Shown here one piece after another: positions 1 through 5,681 of a stretch of 5,681 nucleotides of DNA (position 1 is the first letter of the stretch; each line of letters begins with the position of its first letter). The stretch spans positions 1 to 5,681 of the forward strand of contig CAMWKY010000153.1 in NCBI GenBank assembly GCA_947174965.1, given 5' to 3'. A program made the position numbers and the translations under genes. Under the pieces are notes generated by a model. It was not told the origin of the DNA and ran no database searches. It saw only the letters and a list, made by a program, of their open reading frames with translations. The DNA is from an uncultured Ruminococcus sp. (lineage in GTDB: Bacteria; Bacillota; Clostridia; Oscillospirales; Ruminococcaceae).

Positions 1-15
1 CGTATAACAACGCTA

Positions 16-44
16 TTCTCATTTTTCTTATTGTATCTTATAAT
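16..44 (+). promoter_or_regulatory. Probable sigma-A promoter of the plus-strand operon
   Basis: A perfect -10 hexamer TATAAT lies at 39-44. A weak -35-like hexamer TTCTCA lies at 16-21 (4 of 6 matches to TTGACA), with an ideal 17-nt spacer. Transcription would begin near position 51, leaving a leader of about 24 nt before the ATG at 75, too short for a riboswitch. The surroundings are AT-rich, so a chance -10 match is possible. Its position just ahead of a three-gene run with good ribosome binding sites supports it. Confidence 0.6.
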
Positions 45-61
45 AATACACAAATAAGAAT

Positions 62-66
62 AGGAG
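62..66 (+). promoter_or_regulatory. Ribosome binding site that decides the start at 75
   Basis: AGGAG at 62-66 sits 8 nt before the ATG at 75, the usual Shine-Dalgarno spacing. The alternative in-frame TTG at 69 would leave only 2 nt, too close for initiation. The start at 75 is therefore preferred. Confidence 0.75.
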
Positions 67-74
67 AATTGATT

Positions 75-377
75 ATGTTCGGAATGGTCAGAAAAGTAAA
101 ACATGAGGTACGTGACCGTACAATATATATGGAAGTTTTCGGGGATAATAAAGTTTCTTATCGTGTAACGGCTGGAAAAGTTTATATCAATGGCGAAGAT
201 GTCATTACATATGGTGTTGAAGTTGAAGATATAAAAAAGGGCGAATATGAAGCTATTGCAGATTTTTCCCGTGATATTGAAGATGCTGTTGATTTTGCGG
301 AGATGCTTATTGCAAGCAAGACAAGACCTGCTCAAATTTACACAAAAGCACTGAATTATCTCTGGATTTCCATTTGA
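75..377 (+). CDS. Small DUF6514-like protein, function unknown
   Basis: This is a 100-residue soluble protein with no signal peptide, membrane segment or catalytic motif that I can see. The first half looks beta-rich, with a short turn (residues 23-26, GDNK) and an NGED turn. It leads into YGVEVED at 46-52, then an acidic helical stretch with DFSRDIEDA at 63-71, and ends in a helix around TRPAQIY (83-89). The order 'YG-x-E-x-ED ... D-S-x-D ... P-x-x-I' resembles the small DUF6514 proteins of Ruminococcaceae. That match is from memory and not a database hit. It is the first gene of a likely operon and is followed after 16 nt by the Xer recombinase. The ATG at 75 is chosen over an in-frame TTG at 69 because of the AGGAG at 62-66. 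I assign no function. Confidence 0.8.
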   Translation: MFGMVRKVKHEVRDRTIYMEVFGDNKVSYRVTAGKVYINGEDVITYGVEVEDIKKGEYEAIADFSRDIEDAVDFAEMLIASKTRPAQIYTKALNYLWISI

Positions 378-393
378 ACAGAGGAGTAAAAAA

Positions 394-1374
394 ATGAAAA
401 ACTATAACAACAATAAAAATCCTGAATTTCTGAATGAATATCTTGTGCATATAAAAGTTGTAAAAATGCACTCTGAAAGAACTGTTCAGGAATATTATCT
501 TGATATAAGACTTTTTCTTAAATATATTTACAATATTCTTCATGATACTGGAAAAAGCATTGATGATACAGATATTTCAGATATGACAGCAGAGGACTTA
601 CAGAAAATCACACTGACTGATATATACAACTTTGTTTTCTATACGGCAGACGAACGAAACAACTCCGACAGAGCAAGATACAGAAAAATATCTTCTTTAA
701 GGAGTTTTTTCAAGTATCTTACAAAAGTTGCACATCTTGTAAAAGATGACCCGACAAAAGATATTGAAGTTCCCTCGCCAAAAAGCAGTATGCCGAAATA
801 TCTCTCACTCAATGAAAGCATGAGACTTTTAGAAGCATCAAGCGACAGTGAATCTGTTCGAAACTTCTGCATAATCACACTTTTTTTAAACTGCGGTATG
901 CGTTTGAGTGAGCTTATCGGGATAAATATTTCCGACGTTGATTTCCTTGAAAATAAAATGCGTGTTCTTGGAAAAGGCAAAAAGGAGCGTATGGTATATC
1001 TGAATCCTGCCTGCATCAGTGCATTGAAAAATTATCTTGAAATACGTACAAGAAACCGCAAGGCAGAGAACGAGCCTGCTCTTTTCATAAGCAATCAGAA
1101 TAAACGCATATCAAAAAGACGTGTTCAGCAGATTGTTGAGGAAACACTTAAACTTGCAGGGCTTGACGGTAAAGGTCTTACCACGCACAAATTACGCCAT
1201 ACCGCCGCAACTCTCATGTATCAGTATGGTGATGCCGATATTCTGATACTGAAAGAACTGCTCGGACACTCCAACACTGCAACAACAGAGATATATACAC
1301 ATCTTGATAACGAAAGCGTGAGACAAGCTGTTGAAGAAAATCCGCTTGCAAATATCACAATGAAAAAATTCTGA
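394..1374 (+). CDS. Xer-type tyrosine recombinase (XerC/XerD-like)
   Basis: This 326-residue site-specific recombinase cuts and rejoins DNA through a 3'-phosphotyrosine intermediate. The N-terminal SAM-like core-binding domain covers about residues 10-120 and contains HSERTVQEYYLDIR (26-39). The catalytic domain covers about 135-315. All six active-site residues are visible: Arg170 (CGMRLSEL), Lys194 (GKGKKER), His265 and Arg268 (HKLRH), His292 (LLGHS) and the nucleophile Tyr301 (IYTH). Spacing from Arg170 to Lys194 equals that in E. coli XerD as I recall it. The C-terminal extension after Tyr301, with VRQAVEENPLAN, is of the Xer kind. At 326 residues it is slightly longer than the usual 295-305, mostly through an acidic stretch at about 50-75. 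A GAGGAG site at 381-386 precedes the ATG by 7 nt. XerC versus XerD cannot be settled by eye. Chromosome dimer resolution at dif is likely but inferred. No phage genes or att repeats flank it. Confidence 0.93.
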   Translation: MKNYNNNKNPEFLNEYLVHIKVVKMHSERTVQEYYLDIRLFLKYIYNILHDTGKSIDDTDISDMTAEDLQKITLTDIYNFVFYTADERNNSDRARYRKISSLRSFFKYLTKVAHLVKDDPTKDIEVPSPKSSMPKYLSLNESMRLLEASSDSESVRNFCIITLFLNCGMRLSELIGINISDVDFLENKMRVLGKGKKERMVYLNPACISALKNYLEIRTRNRKAENEPALFISNQNKRISKRRVQQIVEETLKLAGLDGKGLTTHKLRHTAATLMYQYGDADILILKELLGHSNTATTEIYTHLDNESVRQAVEENPLANITMKKF

Positions 1375-1399
1375 ATTATTATCGGACAAGGGGTTTTTT

Positions 1400-2152
1400 A
1401 TGCAGAAATTAACAAAAAAAATGCACTTCTATTTATTCAAGTTCGCATTGAGATTGACCATATTCGGCGTAATGATTGCACTTTATATAAAAGATAAAGT
1501 CAGATTCTATCAGTATACTATAACTTCCATAAAAGGCGGTATAAACTTCATGCACTTAATGTGGGCGGTTTTTATGTGCCTTATGATTTCCCATATTTTC
1601 CCGACAAAAGTAATATCAATGGGGTGCGGAAAAATGGTGAAAACAAACTTTGTACCTGTTCCGAACTATTCAGAAACAAAACTTATGCAGTTTGTACATG
1701 AAAGAAATATAAAAGCGTGGAAATCAATGATAGCATGGCTTTCTGGAAATTTCGTTATCGGCATATTATATTTCCTGAAAATTATCGGAAATGCTGAAAT
1801 TCTGCTTATATCAGGATTTTATTTTGTGAGTGACTATATATGTATACTTATTTTCTGTCCGTTTCAGACTTTCATACAGAAAAATAAGTGCTGTGTGAAT
1901 TGCAGGATATACGACTGGGGGCATTTCATGATGTTCACTCCCCTGCTCCTGCTCCGTACTTTCTACGGCTGGACGTTGTTTTTCATGGGTGCAGTAGTTA
2001 TAATCCGCTGGGAATATATGCTTGCAAAATACCCCGAACGCTTCTGGGAAGGCTCAAATCAGACTCTAAGATGCGAAAACTGCAAGGACAAGACCTGCTA
2101 TACAAAAAAAGAAACAGCTAAAAATTTTGCAAAAGTATTTAAAATAAAATGA
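1400..2152 (+). CDS. Multi-pass membrane protein with cysteine motifs, unknown
   Basis: This 250-residue protein is basic at the N-terminus and has about five hydrophobic segments, near residues 12-30, 48-66, 112-129, 133-153 and 177-203. It has no cleavable signal peptide. Two cysteine clusters flank the last hydrophobic segment: CCVNC at 164-168 and CENCKDKTC at 225-233, a C-x2-C-x4-C pattern. Next to the first cluster is RIYDWGHFMMFTP (169-181), which looks like a conserved core. The clusters suggest metal binding or thiol chemistry, but I recognise no enzyme family. It is the third gene of the plus-strand operon, 25 nt after the recombinase. AAGGGG at 1388-1393 lies 6 nt ahead of the ATG, and a terminator follows within a few bases of the stop. 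Cotranscription with the recombinase does not by itself imply a shared role. The coding call is strong and the function unknown. Confidence 0.85.
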   Translation: MQKLTKKMHFYLFKFALRLTIFGVMIALYIKDKVRFYQYTITSIKGGINFMHLMWAVFMCLMISHIFPTKVISMGCGKMVKTNFVPVPNYSETKLMQFVHERNIKAWKSMIAWLSGNFVIGILYFLKIIGNAEILLISGFYFVSDYICILIFCPFQTFIQKNKCCVNCRIYDWGHFMMFTPLLLLRTFYGWTLFFMGAVVIIRWEYMLAKYPERFWEGSNQTLRCENCKDKTCYTKKETAKNFAKVFKIK

Positions 2153-2155
2153 CGA

Positions 2156-2192
2156 AAAAAGACAGTCCGAAACAATTTCAGACTGTCTTTTT
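2156..2192. terminator. Bidirectional Rho-independent terminator
   Basis: The stem arms AAAAAGACAGTC (2156-2167) and GACTGTCTTTTT (2181-2192) are perfect inverted repeats. Inside them GAAA (2169-2172) can also pair with TTTC (2176-2179), leaving a CAA loop and one C-A mismatch. On the plus strand the stem ends in a T run, 4 nt after the stop of the membrane protein gene. On the minus strand the A run at 2155-2160 becomes a T run, placing the same hairpin just beyond the 3' end of rnpB. It can therefore end both convergent transcripts. Confidence 0.9.
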
Positions 2193-2199
2193 ATTATAT

Positions 2200-2543
2200 G
2201 TGACCAGACCGATAAGCCGAGTTCTGTCGAGTGTGACAATTTATCTAGACTTATCGTCGCCGATAAGTTCAAGCCGTCATTACTGAATATCCGCCGAGCA
2301 AGCGTTGAGACATTCAGCACCAATAGACGTTGCATCAGGTAGGGTTTACATAGCAATGCAGTCTCCTGCACTCTGGTGAGCTTTTACCTCGCCTTTCCAC
2401 CATCACCCGTAAAAACAGGCAGTTTATTTCTGTTGCACTTGCCCTAAGGTCGCCCTCGGCTGCCGTTAGCAGTTACCTTGCTCTATGATGCTCGGACTTT
2501 CCTCATAAACTAAAGCGTTCATGCTGTCACATAGTCTGCTCAC
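2200..2543 (-). ncRNA. rnpB: RNase P RNA (bacterial type A)
   Basis: This is the catalytic RNA of ribonuclease P, which removes 5' leaders from pre-tRNAs. Read on the minus strand, it has the near-invariant 5' core GAGGAAAGTCCGAGC (2504-2490) and 3' core GACAGAACTCGGCTTAT (2228-2212), which form P4 and its surroundings. Between them are the conserved GGGCAAGTGCAACAGAAA, the GAGGTAAAAGCTCACC element and TGTAAACCC. The ends pair as P1: GTGAGCAGAC (2543-2534) with GTCTGGTCAC (2209-2200), with one G-G mismatch. A perfect 8-bp hairpin with a GCGA tetraloop (2249-2268) matches P18/L18, the GNRA loop that docks into P8 in type A RNAs. The 344-nt length and overall order fit type A, not the Bacillus type B form. 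The 5' end is placed at the predicted start site of its promoter; the exact 3' end may differ by a few bases. Confidence 0.96.
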
Positions 2544-2549
2544 AGTATT

Positions 2550-2578
2550 ATTATATCACATTCTTTGTTGATTGTCAA
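2550..2578 (-). promoter_or_regulatory. Consensus sigma-A promoter of rnpB
   Basis: On the minus strand a perfect TTGACA (2578-2573) and a perfect TATAAT (2555-2550) are separated by exactly 17 nt. A TGA directly before TATAAT also gives the extended -10 form (TGnTATAAT). The expected start, 7 nt past the -10, is a G at 2543, which is also the first base of the P1 helix. This agrees with strong constitutive expression of RNase P RNA. The -35 lies only 14 nt beyond the cellulase stop codon. Confidence 0.95.
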
Positions 2579-2592
2579 TTCTTTTTTGAATT

Positions 2593-5337
2593 TTATTTTG
2601 CTTTAAGCGGAAGGTCGGACTGTTTTATCATTTTTGCCTCTATCTGCTGAATTGTTATAGCGTCAAGACCTGTTACACCTACAGAGCCGTCAACATCTGC
2701 ATTTATAGCTCCCTGCGGAGAAAGTGCATATTTATCTTTGTTTCCTAATGCCTGTATTATTGCCGTTGCATCTGCAATATTGACTGCGCCGTCGCAGTTT
2801 GCATCACCCCAGAGAATCTTGCCTGCTCCAGACGGTGTGTTTGTTCCTGCTGATGTGCCGTCAGGTTCAGTTCCCCATACAAGAACATCATCTGCATAAA
2901 GTGTGATTTTATCGGTGATTGCTGAAGCATCATTATCATCTTCAAAACTTACAAGGTCTGCATAACTGTAGTCGTTTGCTGAATCCCATACAGTATCATA
3001 AGTTTCAGGATTCATTTTATTAAGCAAGCCGAACTGATATACACGACTTCCATAAAAATCGCAGTTCTGCCATGAAATCTCAACATAATATGTGCCTTTA
3101 TCATCATATTTTACAGGTTCAGAAATTACAGCCTGATTTTTGCCATCAGTAAAACTTTTCTCCTGGTCGTAGTCAACACGTGTTTCAATAAAGCTTATAT
3201 CCTCACCGATTTTCTGCTGTTCTGCTATGTTGAAATAGTATCTTGCTTTAAGATTGCTCTCAAATTTCGGCGGATTTACTGTTCTGTTGTGAACGACAAT
3301 TTTAATTTGAACGCCTGCATCTGTTTCCTGATTTTTACCGCCTGAAATATAAAGTCCTGTCGGTATCGGATTACCGTCTGCATCAACCTGCTCATATCCT
3401 TTGGCATTTTCAGACATATCAAAATCAGGTCTTACATAGTTTTCCTTTTCATATTTCTTGCCCTTTGCACCGTAGAAATGGTAAAGACCTGCCAAATCTC
3501 CGCATATTCCTGCATTATAGTCGTCTGTTACTTCGTTGTAGATGTAGTCTTTTGTTATATCACTGTGGAAATCCTTTAAATCCGGACCGCCAACCAATGC
3601 ACCCCATAATGTGTGTACCTGAGTTGTTGGGTCGTCCATACTTTGAGTAGGCGAGCAGTGTGAGGAACGGTGGTGCGGTTGTGAAGCGTAGTTGTTGCCA
3701 TATCCTACGATATATGAATATCCCATAGGGTTATCGCCGAGAATATATGACATCTGAGCTTCTGCCCATGGAAGAAATGTTTCGTCACCTGTAGTTTTTG
3801 CGTAAACACAAGCGCAAAGTCCTGCTGATGTATTGTAACGTGCAGAGCCGTAACCTGAAACTACTGCCCAGCCGTTCGGGGATTTTGCAATAAAGTCACT
3901 GCTTGTATCGCTGTCTTTGAGAGCAGGAATTTCATCATAAGTCATAGGGGTATTCCAGACAAGATCGTCCATGCCGAAATATTTATGACCGTGAACAGGC
4001 TCATAACCCCATTTTGATGTATCTGTATTTTCGGAACAGCCTGACCAGAACTCAAGATTATAACGGAATATATACCAGTCACGAGCAGTATTTGTAACAG
4101 GTGCAAGCTTTGCGAATACTCCGCCCCATACAGTGTCCCAGCAATGTACCCATATATTCTGCCAGCAATTGCCCGTATCAGTGATAATGCGTTTCATATA
4201 GCCAGTGTATGGGTGTGCGCCTTTTTCGGTTGTGATTGTTTCGTCTACTGCGATAATATCGTTGATATAGTCGTAATTTTCAGTACAGTAGTAAAGCCAT
4301 ACTGCCGCCCATGCAAGTTCGTCATAGTCATAGCTTGATGTATAGAATCCGCCGTCATATCCAAGACTTGTTGCTGTTGGAGTTGTACCGATTTCCCAAT
4401 CCTCCGTATGAGTTTCAACGGCAAAATCATACAGTGCAAGTGCATAATCAAGACATTTCTTTGCATATTCAGGGTCAGTATCTTTGAAGTTGAGATAATT
4501 TACAGCAAGTGAAGCCGCTGCTCCTGCACACTGGTCTGATGCCGGCATTTCAGTAGTTGCAAAATATGCTGGTCGTTTTACTCCGCATGATGAAGATGCA
4601 ACAAATGTTCCGTCAACCTGCAATTCAGGCGGACACCAGTAGTTATGGTCGTTGTTTCCCTCGCCTACCTGGTAGCAGTAGGCAACAACTTTTCCGTCGT
4701 CATCAAGAAATGTTGCTTTCATGAAATAATCGTTAATCCAGCGAAGTTCGTCCTCAACGTGCTTGTCAAGACCCATTTCCTTGTAAGCGTCACGGAACTC
4801 ATAATATCCCCAACCTACAGTAGATGCAGAATAACTTCCAGGGAGTCCGAATTTTACATGGTCTCCTGCATCATGCCAGCCACCAGTTAAGTCAATTGTG
4901 CCGTTGCCGTTGGGGTCAAGATATTTTTTGTTTGCCTTGATGAAATCTTCGGACATATTAACTCCGACATAAAGACCTTCTGCTTCACTTTCTCCGCCGT
5001 CGCCTTCACCTTCGTATGAGCCAAGCCCATTGTCTTTGCCGTCGTCATCTTTGTCGCCGTTGCCAGTATTTACAGTCGGCATTGGTGACATAGGCTGTAG
5101 CGGAATTTCAGCATCTTTTACATGACAGTTTCCACGCCATGAATAATAGCCGTCGTCTGCAACCTCGTCACCGCATTTATTCGCATCATAAAAGCAAAGT
5201 GTAAGCTGTAAAGCCTCTGCATAGTTGTGATAGTTATTCGGCTCATCAGTAACAACAGCGGAATTTGCCGTAAACGTACTGTTTGTAAGCAACATTGCTG
5301 ATGCCGAAATACAAGCAATTGATTTTTTTAAATTCAT
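2593..5337 (-). CDS. Secreted GH9 cellulase with CBM3 and dockerin
   Basis: This 914-residue cellulosomal enzyme hydrolyses beta-1,4-glucan in cellulose, by inversion as known for GH9. A signal peptide covers residues 1 to about 27 (MNLKK, hydrophobic core, then TANSA). The GH9 catalytic module runs from about 37 to 625. It begins with NYAEALQLTLCFY and WRGNC (67-71), then carries GGWHDAGDH (152-160) with the Asp pair D156/D159, of which D159 is the expected base. Further on are QPHHR (553-557) and NEVTDDYNAG (601-610) with E602 as the expected acid. An acidic, glycine-rich insertion lies at about 92-121. A CBM3c-like module covers about 661-825, as in GH9 'theme B' enzymes such as Clostridium thermocellum CelR. 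A short linker and a two-repeat dockerin (841-914) follow, for docking to a scaffoldin cohesin. ATG at 5337 is preferred over an in-frame TTG at 5358. The gene lies 13 nt behind the YerC-like regulator. Endo- versus processive action cannot be judged by eye. Confidence 0.95.
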   Translation of the reverse strand: MNLKKSIACISASAMLLTNSTFTANSAVVTDEPNNYHNYAEALQLTLCFYDANKCGDEVADDGYYSWRGNCHVKDAEIPLQPMSPMPTVNTGNGDKDDDGKDNGLGSYEGEGDGGESEAEGLYVGVNMSEDFIKANKKYLDPNGNGTIDLTGGWHDAGDHVKFGLPGSYSASTVGWGYYEFRDAYKEMGLDKHVEDELRWINDYFMKATFLDDDGKVVAYCYQVGEGNNDHNYWCPPELQVDGTFVASSSCGVKRPAYFATTEMPASDQCAGAAASLAVNYLNFKDTDPEYAKKCLDYALALYDFAVETHTEDWEIGTTPTATSLGYDGGFYTSSYDYDELAWAAVWLYYCTENYDYINDIIAVDETITTEKGAHPYTGYMKRIITDTGNCWQNIWVHCWDTVWGGVFAKLAPVTNTARDWYIFRYNLEFWSGCSENTDTSKWGYEPVHGHKYFGMDDLVWNTPMTYDEIPALKDSDTSSDFIAKSPNGWAVVSGYGSARYNTSAGLCACVYAKTTGDETFLPWAEAQMSYILGDNPMGYSYIVGYGNNYASQPHHRSSHCSPTQSMDDPTTQVHTLWGALVGGPDLKDFHSDITKDYIYNEVTDDYNAGICGDLAGLYHFYGAKGKKYEKENYVRPDFDMSENAKGYEQVDADGNPIPTGLYISGGKNQETDAGVQIKIVVHNRTVNPPKFESNLKARYYFNIAEQQKIGEDISFIETRVDYDQEKSFTDGKNQAVISEPVKYDDKGTYYVEISWQNCDFYGSRVYQFGLLNKMNPETYDTVWDSANDYSYADLVSFEDDNDASAITDKITLYADDVLVWGTEPDGTSAGTNTPSGAGKILWGDANCDGAVNIADATAIIQALGNKDKYALSPQGAINADVDGSVGVTGLDAITIQQIEAKMIKQSDLPLKAK
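2596..2817 (-). other. Dockerin module of the GH9 cellulase
   Basis: Residues 841-914 form a type I-like dockerin. Repeat 1 has a standard 12-residue calcium loop: D845, N847, D849, G850, N853 and D856. Repeat 2 is best aligned with D881, D883, S885, T889 and D892, preceded by an extra NA. The pairs at loop positions 10 and 11, which often set cohesin specificity, differ between repeats: I854-A855 versus G890-L891. The style, including the QG-x-x-NADV and IKQSDLP segments, resembles Ruminococcus flavefaciens and R. champanellensis dockerins more than clostridial ones. That comparison is from memory. Confidence 0.88.
2863..3357 (-). other. CBM3c-like module of the GH9 cellulase
   Basis: Residues about 661-825 resemble the family 3c carbohydrate-binding module fused behind theme B GH9 domains. 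Matching landmarks are IKIVVHNRTVNPP (678-690), the ARYYFNI strand (698-704), the YYVEISW strand (750-756), the NDYSYADL segment (788-795) and the closing ITLYADDVLVWGTEP (811-825). These parallel the corresponding parts of C. thermocellum CelR as I recall them. In that group the module packs against the catalytic domain and feeds in the glucan chain instead of binding crystalline cellulose tightly on its own. Confidence 0.85.
4975..5064 (-). other. Acidic low-complexity insertion inside the GH9 domain
   Basis: Residues 92-121 of the cellulase are almost only Gly, Asp, Glu, Asn, Ser and Lys (GNGDKDDDGKDNG, then GEGDGGESEAEG). They lie between the WRGNC segment (67-71) and the catalytic GGWHDAGDH (152-160). 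In simple GH9 enzymes such as CelR these two are roughly 20 residues apart; here the gap is about 80. The reading frame stays open on both sides, so this is an in-frame insertion and not a frameshift. Confidence 0.8.
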
Positions 5338-5343
5338 AACATT

Positions 5344-5351
5344 TCCTTTCT
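5344..5351 (-). promoter_or_regulatory. Ribosome binding site of the GH9 gene
   Basis: On the minus strand AGAAAGGA (5351-5344) ends 6 nt before the ATG at 5337. This favours that ATG, which opens a typical signal peptide (MNLKK), over the in-frame TTG at 5358, which lies inside the end of the preceding gene with no suitable site before it. The first base of this site overlaps the last base of the stop codon of the YerC-like gene, so translational coupling is possible. Confidence 0.75.
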
Positions 5352-5653
5352 TAATCAATGATTTCTTTTTCTCTTAATCTTTCAAAAACAAGATTATATC
5401 CGTCGTTTCCATCTCTAAGAGAGCGATTTACTCTGCTTATAGTTGCCGTGCTTGCACCTGTTTCATTTACAATGCTGTTATATACACGATGTTCGTCGAG
5501 CTGTTTTGCAACCTGCAATCTTTGTGCAAATGACTTTAATTCGATATGTGTGCAAAGGTCATCAAAAAACTTATAGCAGTCCTCAACTGTTTCAAGTGTA
5601 AGAATAGCTTCAAATAATAAATCCATATTTTCATTTTTGATTTTTTCAATCAT
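5351..5653 (-). CDS. YerC/YecD-family TrpR-like DNA-binding protein
   Basis: This 100-residue protein is nearly all helical and matches the Trp-repressor-like YerC/YecD family of Firmicutes in length and landmarks. These include MDLLFEAILTLETVEDCYKFFDD (10-32, described here in outline), the AQRLQVAKQL helix (43-52), and a helix-turn-helix at about 55-80 with TGASTATISRVNRSL (65-79) as turn and recognition helix. The closing GNDGYNLVFERL (82-93) is also typical. Members are presumed transcription regulators; the ligand and targets are not known to me, and tryptophan binding should not be assumed from the fold. AGGAG at 5667-5663 precedes the ATG by 9 nt. The gene is complete, but its promoter lies outside the window. 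The GH9 cellulase follows after 13 nt on the same strand with no terminator between, so the two are probably cotranscribed. Confidence 0.92.
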   Translation of the reverse strand: MIEKIKNENMDLLFEAILTLETVEDCYKFFDDLCTHIELKSFAQRLQVAKQLDEHRVYNSIVNETGASTATISRVNRSLRDGNDGYNLVFERLREKEIID

Positions 5654-5681
5654 AATTTAAAACTCCTGTTCAGAAAATAAT

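Noticed and set aside
69..74. TTG start at 69 for the first plus-strand gene
   Set aside because: It lies only 2 nt after the AGGAG at 62-66; the ATG at 75 has proper spacing.
639..1016. Minus-strand open frame of 125 codons inside the recombinase gene
   Set aside because: It is antisense to a clearly conserved catalytic region, with no start signal or known family. The other frames inside the recombinase, membrane protein, cellulase and YerC-like genes were dropped for the same reason.
394..1374. Recombinase as an integrase of a phage or integrative element
   Set aside because: There is no excisionase, phage gene, tRNA or direct repeat nearby, and its C-terminal form is Xer-like. Housekeeping use is more likely, though the window is short.
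2249..2268. Perfect 8-bp inverted repeat as an operator or separate small element
   Set aside because: It is the P18 hairpin with a GCGA tetraloop of the RNase P RNA.
2066..2371. Minus-strand open frame of 101 codons
   Set aside because: It lies across rnpB, the terminator and the antisense of the membrane protein gene, and its protein has no recognisable features. It is a chance frame.
5338..5358. TTG start at 5358 for the cellulase, giving 921 residues
   Set aside because: It overlaps the end of the upstream gene, has no site before it, and would put the real ribosome binding site inside the coding region. The ATG at 5337 gives a normal signal peptide.
5393..5398. TATAAT on the minus strand inside the YerC-like gene, a possible cellulase promoter
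   Set aside because: It is encoded by the conserved Tyr-Asn codons of GNDGYNL and has no -35 at 16-18 nt. A weak internal promoter cannot be fully excluded.

Overview
The window looks like chromosomal DNA of a low-GC, anaerobic, cellulosome-forming Firmicute, most likely a Ruminococcus or close relative. The main reason is a secreted family 9 cellulase that ends in a dockerin of the type found in ruminococcal cellulosomes (second repeat with NADV...GVTGLDA, then a tail ending ...LP...). Consensus sigma-A promoters, AGGAG-type ribosome binding sites and the YerC/TrpR-like protein fit the same group. The species assignment is inference from the protein sequences only.

The layout is two convergent blocks. 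On the plus strand (about 39-2192), a sigma-A-like promoter leads into three closely spaced genes: a 100-residue small protein resembling DUF6514, a catalytically complete Xer-type tyrosine recombinase, and a cysteine-containing multi-pass membrane protein of unknown function. The gaps are 16 and 25 nt, and a strong hairpin terminator ends the block.

On the minus strand (5681 down to about 2156), a complete YerC/YecD-type TrpR-like regulator is followed after 13 nt by the GH9-CBM3-dockerin cellulase. That gene is followed almost at once by the consensus promoter and RNA of RNase P (rnpB, type A). The rnpB 3' end faces the end of the plus-strand block, and both share one bidirectional hairpin terminator.

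The cellulase would be exported and docked onto a scaffoldin to cut cellulose. rnpB (tRNA 5' maturation) and the Xer recombinase (possibly chromosome dimer resolution) look like housekeeping genes. I see no phage, IS, CRISPR or defence genes. The points most worth a second look are an acidic insertion with a calcium-loop-like motif inside the GH9 catalytic domain, the tight regulator-cellulase pairing, the missing terminator between cellulase and rnpB, the asymmetric dockerin, and the unassigned cysteine-motif membrane protein.
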